NCBI GenBank assembly: GCA_025061935.1
Contig: JANWZY010000030.1
Coordinates: 3,655 to 15,808, forward strand
Length of the DNA: 12,154 nt
Reading direction: 5' to 3'
DNA from: Verrucomicrobiia bacterium
GTDB taxonomy: Bacteria > Verrucomicrobiota > Verrucomicrobiia > Limisphaerales > DTLC01
Within the stretch, counting starts at the first letter, position 1; each line of letters starts with the position of its first letter. The translations under genes were made by a program, and so were the position numbers. Below, piece after piece: positions 1-6,551 of the stretch. Below the pieces are notes generated by a model. It had not been told where the DNA came from, made no database searches, and worked only from the letters and a program-made list of their open reading frames with translations.

Positions 1-1
1 A

Positions 2-94
2 GTGGTGGACCTGCTAAATCCGAAGAAGGCTAAGTTTGTCATACACGCTGCGGCCCAGCGCGATGCGCGCGCGGACGCGCCGCCGCCAAAGTGA
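2..94 (+). CDS. 3' end of an unidentified gene (partial)
   Basis: An open + strand frame enters from the left edge and ends at TGA (92-94). Its 30 residues read VVDLLNPKKAKFVIHAAAQR, then an Ala/Asp/Pro-rich tail ending PPPK. The other + frame checked (starting at base 1) closes at position 31. A perfect 7-bp inverted repeat includes the stop codon, which fits a gene end. I do not recognise the family, and 30 open codons in GC-rich DNA can occur by chance. The gene would run convergently towards the HpnH-like gene. Confidence 0.4.
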   Translation: MVDLLNPKKAKFVIHAAAQRDARADAPPPK

Positions 95-110
95 TCCGCA
101 CCCCGGATCA
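92..110 (+). terminator. Hairpin at the end of the partial left-edge gene
   Basis: TGATCCG (92-98) and CGGATCA (104-110) form a perfect 7-bp stem with a 5-nt loop (CACCC). The TGA stop of the partial gene is the start of the left arm. No T-run follows on either strand, so this is not a classic intrinsic terminator. It may protect the 3' end or act as a U-tract-less terminator. Confidence 0.35.
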
Positions 111-272
111 AGCAACCCCCGAGCGCGCGGTCAAGAGCCGGCATATCATGCCCGAAAGCAAGCGCATCAATCGAGAAAATACGTAAATCGCGCCAACATT
201 ACATGGGCATGTGCAGCGCTCGAGCATGACTTGGGATCGCGCCCCCATTAGCCAATCGGATTGACCAACCTT

Positions 273-314
273 GGATGCGCCCTGCTTTGGGCCAGCCACA
301 TTCAGGGTGCGCCC
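273..314. terminator. Imperfect hairpin between convergent genes
   Basis: GGATGCGCCCTG (273-284) can pair with CAGGGTGCGCCC (303-314) across an 18-nt loop. On the + strand RNA this gives 11 paired positions out of 12, including two G-U wobbles. On the - strand RNA it has two mismatches. On the - strand it begins 4 nt after the stop of the HpnH-like gene, where a terminator would be expected, but no U-tract follows. The rest of 95-318 shows no credible gene. Confidence 0.35.
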
Positions 315-318
315 GGAT

Positions 319-1539
319 TCAATCAATCATCAGGCCGGCGTCGTGAAACTTCGTGCGCTGCCGTAAAACTGACCTGATGTTTTTCCAAGTATCGCCGGGC
401 TTAGAATCAATTCCGAGCGCGCCGCTCGGGTCGTAGCCGCAGTGGACCATGCAGTTCCGGCAACGCTCGTCGCGCACGACACCATCAACTACGCCATACC
501 GGTCCCAATCCACCTTTTGTAGCATTTCCTCGTAGCTCGGATAATGCGCGTCGGTGATTAAGTAGCAAGGCGCCTTCCACCCCTTGACGTTGTAGGTCGG
601 GATCGCCCAGGCCGCGCACCTCAACTCGCGCATCCCGGCCAGGAATTCGTGGTATGCGGGCGTACCGAGAATGTTAAACTGTTCTGCCCATTGCAGTATT
701 CGGGCGAACTTTTCGCGTATCAGCGCCCGGGTCAGGAATACCTCTGCCGGGTCTTTGCCCGCGCGCGTGAGCAAATTATGCTTGGCCGCGTCGAAATCGT
801 ACGCCGGCGAAATTGTGTGCGCGTCCACGCCAAGTTGTGAAAGGAACTTGAGCAACTGCTCGAGTTCAGCCACGTCCGTATGCCGATAAACGGTCGTGTT
901 AGTCGTGACTTGGAACCCGAGCGCTTTGGCGAGCCTGATCGCGCGCACGGCTTCTTTGAACACCCCTGGACGGCCCACAACTGCGTCGTGCGTGCGTTCT
1001 AACCCGTCTAGGTGCACATTCCAAAACAGCCGTTTCGCAGGGCGAATGGCAGGTCGAGACTGCGCCGCGCGCGCGCCGCGACGTATCGTTTCGGCGTGAT
1101 CTTCAGTGATCAGGTTTTCCCTGAGCAACCGGCTGATAAGCAACTCGTGGGACGGATCCGCAGCCTGGTACACGGTGCTCAAGTAATCGCACAGCTTGCG
1201 CCGCATTAGTAGGGCGTTGGTGCAAATGAACACGATGCGGCCCCGGCGCAGCAGCGCATCTACCAACTCTTCAATATGCTCGTAAAGCAGCGGCTCGCCG
1301 CCGCAAATCGAGACCATTGGTGCGCCGCACTCGTCCGCTGCTGCCACACACTTTTCCAATGTCAAAGCCTGACCGCGCGCTTCGGCGTACTCGCGGATAC
1401 GGCCGCATCCCTCGCAACTCAGGTTGCAGGCATGAGTCGGCTCAAGCTGTAACACAATTGCAAAACGCCTCGCGCCGCGAAGCTTTTGTTTCACAATATG
1501 GGCAGCAATTCGCGCAGTAAGTGAGGGAGGCAGTCGCAT
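319..1539 (-). CDS. hpnH: HpnH-like radical SAM enzyme (adenosyl-hopene transferase family)
   Basis: This is a 406-aa cytosolic radical SAM enzyme. The [4Fe-4S] motif CxxxCxxC is C38-C42-C45, in the context LEPTHACNLSCEGCGRI. The SAM-contacting GGEP is at 80-83, followed by FICTNAL (104-110), NVHLDGL (174-180) and TTNTT (212-216). The C-terminal part has CRNCMVHCGYDP (C360, C363, C367), typical of the DUF3463-type tail of HpnH. HpnH joins 5'-deoxyadenosine to diploptene to give adenosylhopane, the first step towards extended hopanoids such as bacteriohopanetetrol. The protein is longer than typical HpnH (about 330-385 aa) because of a charged insertion of about 45-50 residues (roughly 121-168) between TNALL and VHLDGL. 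No other hopanoid gene is in the window, so the exact substrate is inferred. The ATG at 1539 has no clear Shine-Dalgarno, but the N-terminus fits the family. Stop is TGA. Confidence 0.82.
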   Translation of the reverse strand: MRLPPSLTARIAAHIVKQKLRGARRFAIVLQLEPTHACNLSCEGCGRIREYAEARGQALTLEKCVAAADECGAPMVSICGGEPLLYEHIEELVDALLRRGRIVFICTNALLMRRKLCDYLSTVYQAADPSHELLISRLLRENLITEDHAETIRRGARAAQSRPAIRPAKRLFWNVHLDGLERTHDAVVGRPGVFKEAVRAIRLAKALGFQVTTNTTVYRHTDVAELEQLLKFLSQLGVDAHTISPAYDFDAAKHNLLTRAGKDPAEVFLTRALIREKFARILQWAEQFNILGTPAYHEFLAGMRELRCAAWAIPTYNVKGWKAPCYLITDAHYPSYEEMLQKVDWDRYGVVDGVVRDERCRNCMVHCGYDPSGALGIDSKPGDTWKNIRSVLRQRTKFHDAGLMID

Positions 1540-1729
1540 CGTGAACTTGCAGAGTGCTTGACCCGTTATTGAGTTAGCAACACGTGCCGGTCATGGGCAC
1601 ACGTTACCACGTTTGGGTGAAAATTTTCCGGGCGCGTGCAAAACGTGCCAACCAAAAGCGTGCCGAAGGCTCGGGACGGTTTTCGCACAACCGCGCCGTG
1701 TAGTATGACGGGAACAAGGACATGCTACC
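1540..1729. promoter_or_regulatory. Intergenic region upstream of the HpnH-like gene with repeated GGCACG motifs
   Basis: This 190-bp gap lies between two - strand genes and presumably holds the promoter of the HpnH-like gene. Read on the - strand, GGCACG occurs three times (complements at 1659-1664, 1644-1649 and 1583-1588), plus a related TGCACG at 1635-1640. Small hairpins are possible at 1584-1600 (GTGCC/GGCAC) and 1677-1693 (CGGTT/AACCG). I found no convincing -35/-10 pair and no leftover coding sequence of an ATPase domain. Confidence 0.3.
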
Positions 1730-2005
1730 TCATGAACGTCTGATGCCGAACACAGTCTCGAATTCGGTGGTGAATGCGTTAACCGCATCTTTGATCCTGG
1801 GAACTTGCTGAAAGAGCAGTGAAAGGTGATGCCTCGCCTTCTCGGATGTGTTGGCCGCCATTTCGGCCGCAGTCACAATCACCGTTAGGTGATTGGCAAT
1901 ATCATGCCGCATGGCCGACAGCTTCGAGTTCAATTGTTCAATCTGCTTCGGCGTCAACGTGACCGGTTCCGCTGGGGCCGCCAATGGTTGATCAAACAAG
2001 GACAT
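1730..2005 (-). CDS. Small orphan histidine-kinase dimerisation (DHp/HisKA-like) protein
   Basis: This is a protein of about 91 aa. A helix with IEQLNSKLSAMRHDIANHLT (residues 22-41) resembles the H-box of histidine-kinase dimerisation domains. H34 is the candidate phosphoacceptor, followed by D35 and N38. A second helix (about 55-85) would complete a two-helix hairpin. There is no sensor, transmembrane segment or HATPase domain (no N- or G-boxes), and the downstream gap carries no remnant of one. It could be a phosphotransfer protein, a partner for a separate kinase ATPase, or simply a dimerisation module. Start choice: the frame extends to a TTG at 2041 and an ATG at 2011. The ATG at 2005 (MSLFDQP) is preferred because it removes an unlikely N-terminus, although no ribosome site decides it. 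It is on the same strand as the HpnH-like gene, 190 bp away, so co-transcription is uncertain. Confidence 0.6.
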   Translation of the reverse strand: MSLFDQPLAAPAEPVTLTPKQIEQLNSKLSAMRHDIANHLTVIVTAAEMAANTSEKARHHLSLLFQQVPRIKDAVNAFTTEFETVFGIRRS

Positions 2006-2161
2006 CGGCATAAGAGTCGCCGAGCCGAGCGAATAAAGCAAGTCGGTTTAACGCGAGCCGGGGCGCGCCGCATAACCGCCATTGCGGATTGCAAACTGCC
2101 CCGCTCGTGCCAATCTTGGCCCAAAAACGATGCGCGTTTGGAAAAGCAACGCCGCTAAGTA
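2006..2161. promoter_or_regulatory. Divergent promoter region
   Basis: This 156-bp region separates the leftward DHp-like gene from the rightward debranching enzyme, so both promoters should lie here. A weak + strand sigma70-like pair is TTGCAA (2089-2094) and AATCTT (2112-2117) with 17-bp spacing, matching 4/6 and 3/6 of the consensus. GGAAAAG (2140-2146) is too far from the ATG at 2162 to be a good ribosome site. No operator palindrome stands out. Confidence 0.3.
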
Positions 2162-5100
2162 ATGGAAAGCTTCGTTCCACTGATGGAACCTGGGCCGGGT
2201 GAACGTCTGGTCCGGTACGTGGGCGACCGGGTCAGATTCAGCCTACGTGATGCGCACGGGCGGATTCTGCCACCTGGCTGGTCAGCGCGCTTGCGCACCA
2301 ATATTGGGCGCGGCAAAACGCTGCTTAAAGAATACGTCGAGGCCCACGCCAGGCACCTGCCGCCCGCAGGCGCATCCTGGCGCGATATACCAATGACGCG
2401 TCAGGGCAACGAGTGGATTGTAACACTGCCGTTGACCGAAGTCGGGTTTTTCAAAGCCAAGCCTTACGCATTGGACACGCGCGGGTGGCAACACTGGCCG
2501 GAAGGCCCGGATGTGGGCGTCTCCGTGCATCCCGATTACACACGCACGGGCAATACGATTTACTGCGCGTTTGTCCGCCTGTTCGGCCGCGCGAAGCATT
2601 TGATGTTCGCCAAAGCCGAACCGCTGGAAGCGCAATTGCGTCAACTTGACCAACAGGGGTACACGGTCATACCGCCATCGGGCAAACTGCGCGAGTTAAC
2701 CGCGCACTTGGACCACATTTTCGGTGTGCTCGGCTGCAAAATACTCCACTTGCTACCGGTCAATCCAACGCCGACAACTTACGCGCGGCTGGGCCGGATC
2801 GGCAGCCCGTATGCGAGCCTCGACTTGACGGGTATTGACCCGGCGCTGGTCGAGTTCGACAGGCGCACCACCGGCGTGGACCAGTTCCGTGAACTTGCAT
2901 ATGAAGTGCATGCGCGCGGCGGCAGGCTGTTCCTCGATATCGCGATCAACCACACCGGCTGGGGCTCGGTCATGCAAGAAAATCACCCGGAGTGGTTCAT
3001 GCGCACACACGATGGCCAGTTCCTCAGTCCAGGCGCTTGGGGCGTGGTTTGGGAGGACCTGGTCGAGTTGAAACACGATAACGTGGCGCTTTGGGATGAG
3101 CTTGCAGAAGTGTTTCTCACTTGGTGCCGGCGCGGTGTGGACGGGTTCAGGTGCGACGCAGGGTACAAGGTACCCGTGCCAGCGTGGCAATACATAGTGG
3201 CACGGGTCAGGCAGGAGTTCCCAGAGACAGTTTTTCTGTTGGAAGGCCTCGGCGGGTCATGGGAAGCCACGGAACTGCTGCTGACAGAAGGCGGAATGCA
3301 ATGGGCATACAGCGAGCTGTTCCAGAACTACTCGGGCCGGGACGTGGCGACCTACCTCGATTACGCCTTGCGCCAAAGCCAGCGGTTGGGACTGTACGTG
3401 CATTACAGCGAGACACACGATAACAACCGGTTGGCAGCGCAAGGCCGGACGTGGTCGCTCCTCCGGAATCGGCTTTGCGCCCTAGCAAGTGTGACCGGCG
3501 GTTTCGGCTTCACTTGCGGCGTCGAATGGCTCGCGCGTGAGAAAATAGACGTGCATGCCATAACTGGCCTCGCTTGGGGGAACCCCGACAATTTGGTCGC
3601 CGAACTCGCGCGCCTCAATTGGTTGCTCGCAAATCATCCGTGTTTCTTCGACGGGGCAAGACTCACCCGCCTCAGCCCGGTTGACTCAGCAGTGCTAGCA
3701 CTGAGACGGGATTCAGCCGAAGGCAAAGATTCCGTGCTCGTGCTCGTGAACACTGATACATCGAATCCCCAAACCATCGCGATTGCGCCTAAAGCACTCG
3801 CGGGCATGGGCGAGCTTAAATTCGACTTACTTGGCCAAGCGCTACCCGAAATTAATCGCATAGATGACGGCACACTTAGGTTCGTGCTACCCCCCGCAGC
3901 GAGCTATTGCCTAGCTGCCGCACCGGCACCGAAAGGGCTGAGTGGCGGCGCATACCGGCGCATGCGCGCACAAGCTGCCTGGGCGATTAGAGCACTGGCG
4001 CGCACAATGCCGATCGAACAAATGCCCGACCTCGACTGGCAATGGCTCGCCGCGCAAGTTGACCAGTCACCGCGAGTTTTCCTGGCCGCTGCAGCAGCGG
4101 CAAGCAGGGTAGGGGACCCAAACGCACTCATTCAGCTTATCGAAGAATATACGCACGGGACAGCCTATCCACAGGTGGTCACGTGGAGGCCCTCAGACTG
4201 CAGGCGGATTACGGTTGTACCGGCACAGCACTGGTTGTTGATACACGACGACGTGCCGTTCCGGGCTGTGCTCAAGCTTGACGTTGTAGGTGAGTTACCT
4301 GTGCATGTCGAATCAGTACCCACTGCCAGCGGGCACGTGGCTTGTTTCGGCCCATACGCGCTGAGTGCCGTCGGGTCACTTGAATTGGAACGGTACGGGG
4401 CCGAGCCTAAACGTGTAGTCGCAGAACTGAGGTTTGTTGATCCCAGCCCACTGTTCCCGGCCAGGTTTTATGCCCCCCCGGATGATGCATTAGCGTTGCT
4501 CACAAACGGGATCGGCGGCATGGCACAAATACGCGTGGACCTGGGCAGTATCAGGTCGAAGTATGATTGCGTCCTGGCCGCGAACCTGCACCCGCGGGTG
4601 CCGGTGGACAGACACGTGTTTGTCAAAAGGATACGCGTGTGGGTTAATGCCGACGGGTTCATTTCTCCGTTAGACGGGCGTAACCTCGCCGCATTCGAGC
4701 CAGGCCCGCCAGCAGTATGGGAATTCGTTGCTAACGCTGGAGACGCGCGCACGGTACAAGTGTGCATGGTTGCAGACATGCTCGAGGGCGCGAACACGAC
4801 CGTGTTCAAGTTCAGCCGTCCCAGCCCCGAGCGCGCTGTAGGTAAACAATTGCCCCCAGAAGCAGACGTGCGGTTGACAGTCCGACTCGACATCGAAGAC
4901 AGGAATTTCCACTGGGAAACGCAACGCAACGCAGGTTCAGAATACCATTTCACTACGCACACACAACCGCTGCCGGACAGGCCGGGATTCATTTTTGCGC
5001 CTGCACCCGACCGACAGCTCCGCGCATTCAGTTCAGCGGGCGAGTACCACCCGCAGCCCGAATGGTGCCAGAACATACCACACCCTGTGGAGGCTACCCG

Positions 5101-6061
5101 AGGCCTGATCGCAAGCGGTGACGCATATAGCCCCGGCTGGTTCGAGTTGCCGTTACCGCCAGGCGCAACTGTCACGGTTGTGGTCACGGCCGAATCTGAA
5201 GACCCTTCACACGCCAGCCTCGAGATCGAAAAACGCAGACCTGCCACACAAGACGTTGCATACTCGATCGAGGCGCAACTGACCCGCGCAATTCGCGCGT
5301 TCGTGGTCAGGCGCAATGGCGGCAAAACGATCATTGCAGGGTACCCGTGGTTCCTGGACTGGGGCCGCGACGCGCTCATCTGCGCGCGCGGATTAATTGC
5401 TGCCGGCCTCATAGACGAAGCCAAACAACTGCTCCTCACATTTGCACGCCTGGAAGAAAACGGCACACTCCCGAACGCATTGGCGGGCGAAATGGCCACA
5501 AACCGTGACACGTCCGACGCACCGCTATGGTTCGCAATCGCGTGCGAGGCGGCCGCCGATGTACTCGGTGATGCTTTCTATCATACGCGCATTGGTAAAG
5601 CTGAACTTACGGTGGCAGATGTGCTTGCGGACATTGCAGCAAACTACATCAACGGCACGCCAAACGGCATACGGGTGGACCCAGACTCGTGCCTGGTTTG
5701 GAGCCCTGCGCATTTTACTTGGATGGACACCAGCTTCCCTGCCTGCACACCGCGTGAGGGGTATCCGATCGAGATCCAAGCGCTATGGATACGGCTGCTC
5801 CGGTTGATTGCACGGCTCGATCTGCCGCAGCGCGGTTACGACTGGAACCGACTTGCGGCGCGCGCATGCGACTCTCTGAACACGCTCTACTGGCTCGAGC
5901 GGAAAGGGTATTTCGCAGACGTGCTGCTTGCCAAGCCTGGCGAACCAGCAGTAAAGGCTGTGCAAGACGACGCGCTCCGCAGCAATTTCCTGCTCGCGAT
6001 CAGTCTCGGAGTCCTCACGGACACGCGCGCGCGGCGCGCGCTCCATGATTCAAATAATTAA
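2162..6061 (+). CDS. Bifunctional glycogen debranching enzyme (GH13 + GH133), C-terminus cut by in-frame TAA
   Basis: The 1299-aa open part of a 1440-codon locus has the eukaryotic-type debranching layout. After a beta-rich N-terminus (1-140), the GH13 barrel (about 150-500) carries DIAINH (259-264), GFRCDAG with nucleophile D332, acid/base E361 in FLLEG, and THD with D420. This is the complete alpha-amylase catalytic set, expected to act as a 4-alpha-glucanotransferase. A beta-rich linker (about 500-1020) precedes the GH133 amylo-alpha-1,6-glucosidase domain from about 1030 (YPWFLDWGRD at 1061-1070, then LPNALAGEMATNRDTSDAPL at 1103-1122). Together these activities would debranch glycogen in the cytosol. 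The frame stops at TAA (6059-6061), but the same frame continues directly with GH133 sequence to TGA at 6481. The stop therefore removes 139 family-typical residues and probably inactivates the glucosidase unless it is read through; the GH13 half could still work. Start is the ATG at 2162 with no strong Shine-Dalgarno. Confidence 0.88.
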   Translation: MESFVPLMEPGPGERLVRYVGDRVRFSLRDAHGRILPPGWSARLRTNIGRGKTLLKEYVEAHARHLPPAGASWRDIPMTRQGNEWIVTLPLTEVGFFKAKPYALDTRGWQHWPEGPDVGVSVHPDYTRTGNTIYCAFVRLFGRAKHLMFAKAEPLEAQLRQLDQQGYTVIPPSGKLRELTAHLDHIFGVLGCKILHLLPVNPTPTTYARLGRIGSPYASLDLTGIDPALVEFDRRTTGVDQFRELAYEVHARGGRLFLDIAINHTGWGSVMQENHPEWFMRTHDGQFLSPGAWGVVWEDLVELKHDNVALWDELAEVFLTWCRRGVDGFRCDAGYKVPVPAWQYIVARVRQEFPETVFLLEGLGGSWEATELLLTEGGMQWAYSELFQNYSGRDVATYLDYALRQSQRLGLYVHYSETHDNNRLAAQGRTWSLLRNRLCALASVTGGFGFTCGVEWLAREKIDVHAITGLAWGNPDNLVAELARLNWLLANHPCFFDGARLTRLSPVDSAVLALRRDSAEGKDSVLVLVNTDTSNPQTIAIAPKALAGMGELKFDLLGQALPEINRIDDGTLRFVLPPAASYCLAAAPAPKGLSGGAYRRMRAQAAWAIRALARTMPIEQMPDLDWQWLAAQVDQSPRVFLAAAAAASRVGDPNALIQLIEEYTHGTAYPQVVTWRPSDCRRITVVPAQHWLLIHDDVPFRAVLKLDVVGELPVHVESVPTASGHVACFGPYALSAVGSLELERYGAEPKRVVAELRFVDPSPLFPARFYAPPDDALALLTNGIGGMAQIRVDLGSIRSKYDCVLAANLHPRVPVDRHVFVKRIRVWVNADGFISPLDGRNLAAFEPGPPAVWEFVANAGDARTVQVCMVADMLEGANTTVFKFSRPSPERAVGKQLPPEADVRLTVRLDIEDRNFHWETQRNAGSEYHFTTHTQPLPDRPGFIFAPAPDRQLRAFSSAGEYHPQPEWCQNIPHPVEATRGLIASGDAYSPGWFELPLPPGATVTVVVTAESEDPSHASLEIEKRRPATQDVAYSIEAQLTRAIRAFVVRRNGGKTIIAGYPWFLDWGRDALICARGLIAAGLIDEAKQLLLTFARLEENGTLPNALAGEMATNRDTSDAPLWFAIACEAAADVLGDAFYHTRIGKAELTVADVLADIAANYINGTPNGIRVDPDSCLVWSPAHFTWMDTSFPACTPREGYPIEIQALWIRLLRLIARLDLPQRGYDWNRLAARACDSLNTLYWLERKGYFADVLLAKPGEPAVKAVQDDALRSNFLLAISLGVLTDTRARRALHDSNN
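6059..6061 (+). other. In-frame TAA inside the debranching enzyme
   Basis: The stop sits in an AT-rich patch (about 6044-6069) within an otherwise GC-rich gene, preceded by codons TCA AAT AAT and followed by TAT GTT TTC. In the window, the complete genes end in TGA or (acyl-CoA ligase) TAG; this is the only TAA ending a long frame. A single substitution from a sense codon such as CAA, GAA, AAA, TTA or TAT would explain it. Confidence 0.9.
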
Positions 6062-6481
6062 TATGTTTTCCCAAGCGCAGTACGGTCCCTTGCGCCATTG
6101 CCGGTTGCTGTCCCGTTGCCAATCTATGGAAGAGATGGACAACTACTGAATAATCCCACCGAGCCGTACTGGGGCAGGTACGAAGGTGACGAAGACACGC
6201 GCCGCAAACCTGCATATCATAACGGCACTGCATGGACGTGGAGCCTGCCTGTCTTTTGCGAGGCCCTGGCACGCGCATGGAATTTTGCGCCCGAGGCTGT
6301 ACACGCAGCACGATGTTATTTGGCGAGCGTGGCGGAGCTAATGACTAAGGGTTGCCTGGGGCACATCCCCGAAATTCTCGATGGCGACGCCCCACATACG
6401 CCACGCGGCTGCGACGCCCAAGCCTGGAGCGTAACCGAAACATTGCGCGTGTGGAAGTTGTTGAACAACGCCGCAATCTGA
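6062..6481 (+). pseudogene. C-terminal remainder of the debranching enzyme GH133 domain, after the in-frame stop
   Basis: This stretch is in the same frame as the gene before it, with no shift (both start positions leave remainder 2 when divided by 3). Numbered through the TAA as codon 1300, it encodes AVRSLAPLPV (1306-1315), the run YWGRYEGDEDT (1336-1346), AYHNGTAWTW (1351-1360), GCLGHIPEILDGDAPH (1397-1412) and GCDAQAWSVTETLRVWKLL (1416-1434), then TGA at 6479-6481. These are hallmark C-terminal motifs of amylo-alpha-1,6-glucosidases, so this is not an independent gene. No ATG with a ribosome site begins it; the first alternative start would be a TTG at 6098. The good state of the motifs says the interruption is recent, a sequencing error, or tolerated through readthrough. 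Confidence 0.85.
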
Positions 6482-6551
6482 GTATCGTGCGCGCAACTCA
6501 AATGCCAGTAGCCGCTGGACTCACAAATGCAAGGCGTGCTCGGCGCTTCTC
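6482..6551. other. Short convergent intergenic spacer
   Basis: Seventy bases separate the true end of the debranching locus from the stop of the convergent OPT transporter. Transcription from both sides should end here, but I see no stable hairpin with a T-run on either strand. Confidence 0.5.

Noticed and set aside
1635..1651. Sigma54-like promoter (TTGGCACG...TTGCA) on the - strand upstream of the HpnH-like gene
   Set aside because: The bases resemble the -24/-12 consensus, but only 8 nt separate the GG and GC elements where 10 are required, and spacing is strict for sigma54.
4468..5511. Long antisense open frame (about 347 codons) within the debranching enzyme gene
   Set aside because: The translation is Ser/Arg/Cys-rich with no family features, and the + strand codes for recognisable protein throughout. 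It is a shadow of GC-rich coding sequence.
6059..6061. Reassigned TAA codon (altered genetic code)
   Set aside because: One TAA in one gene is not enough. No other long frame in the window has internal stops, and a mutation or sequencing error is far simpler.
6098..6481. Independent small gene after the debranching enzyme
   Set aside because: It is the same frame and the same protein family domain as the preceding gene. Its apparent start is only a TTG inside conserved sequence, so it is the C-terminal piece of the interrupted gene.
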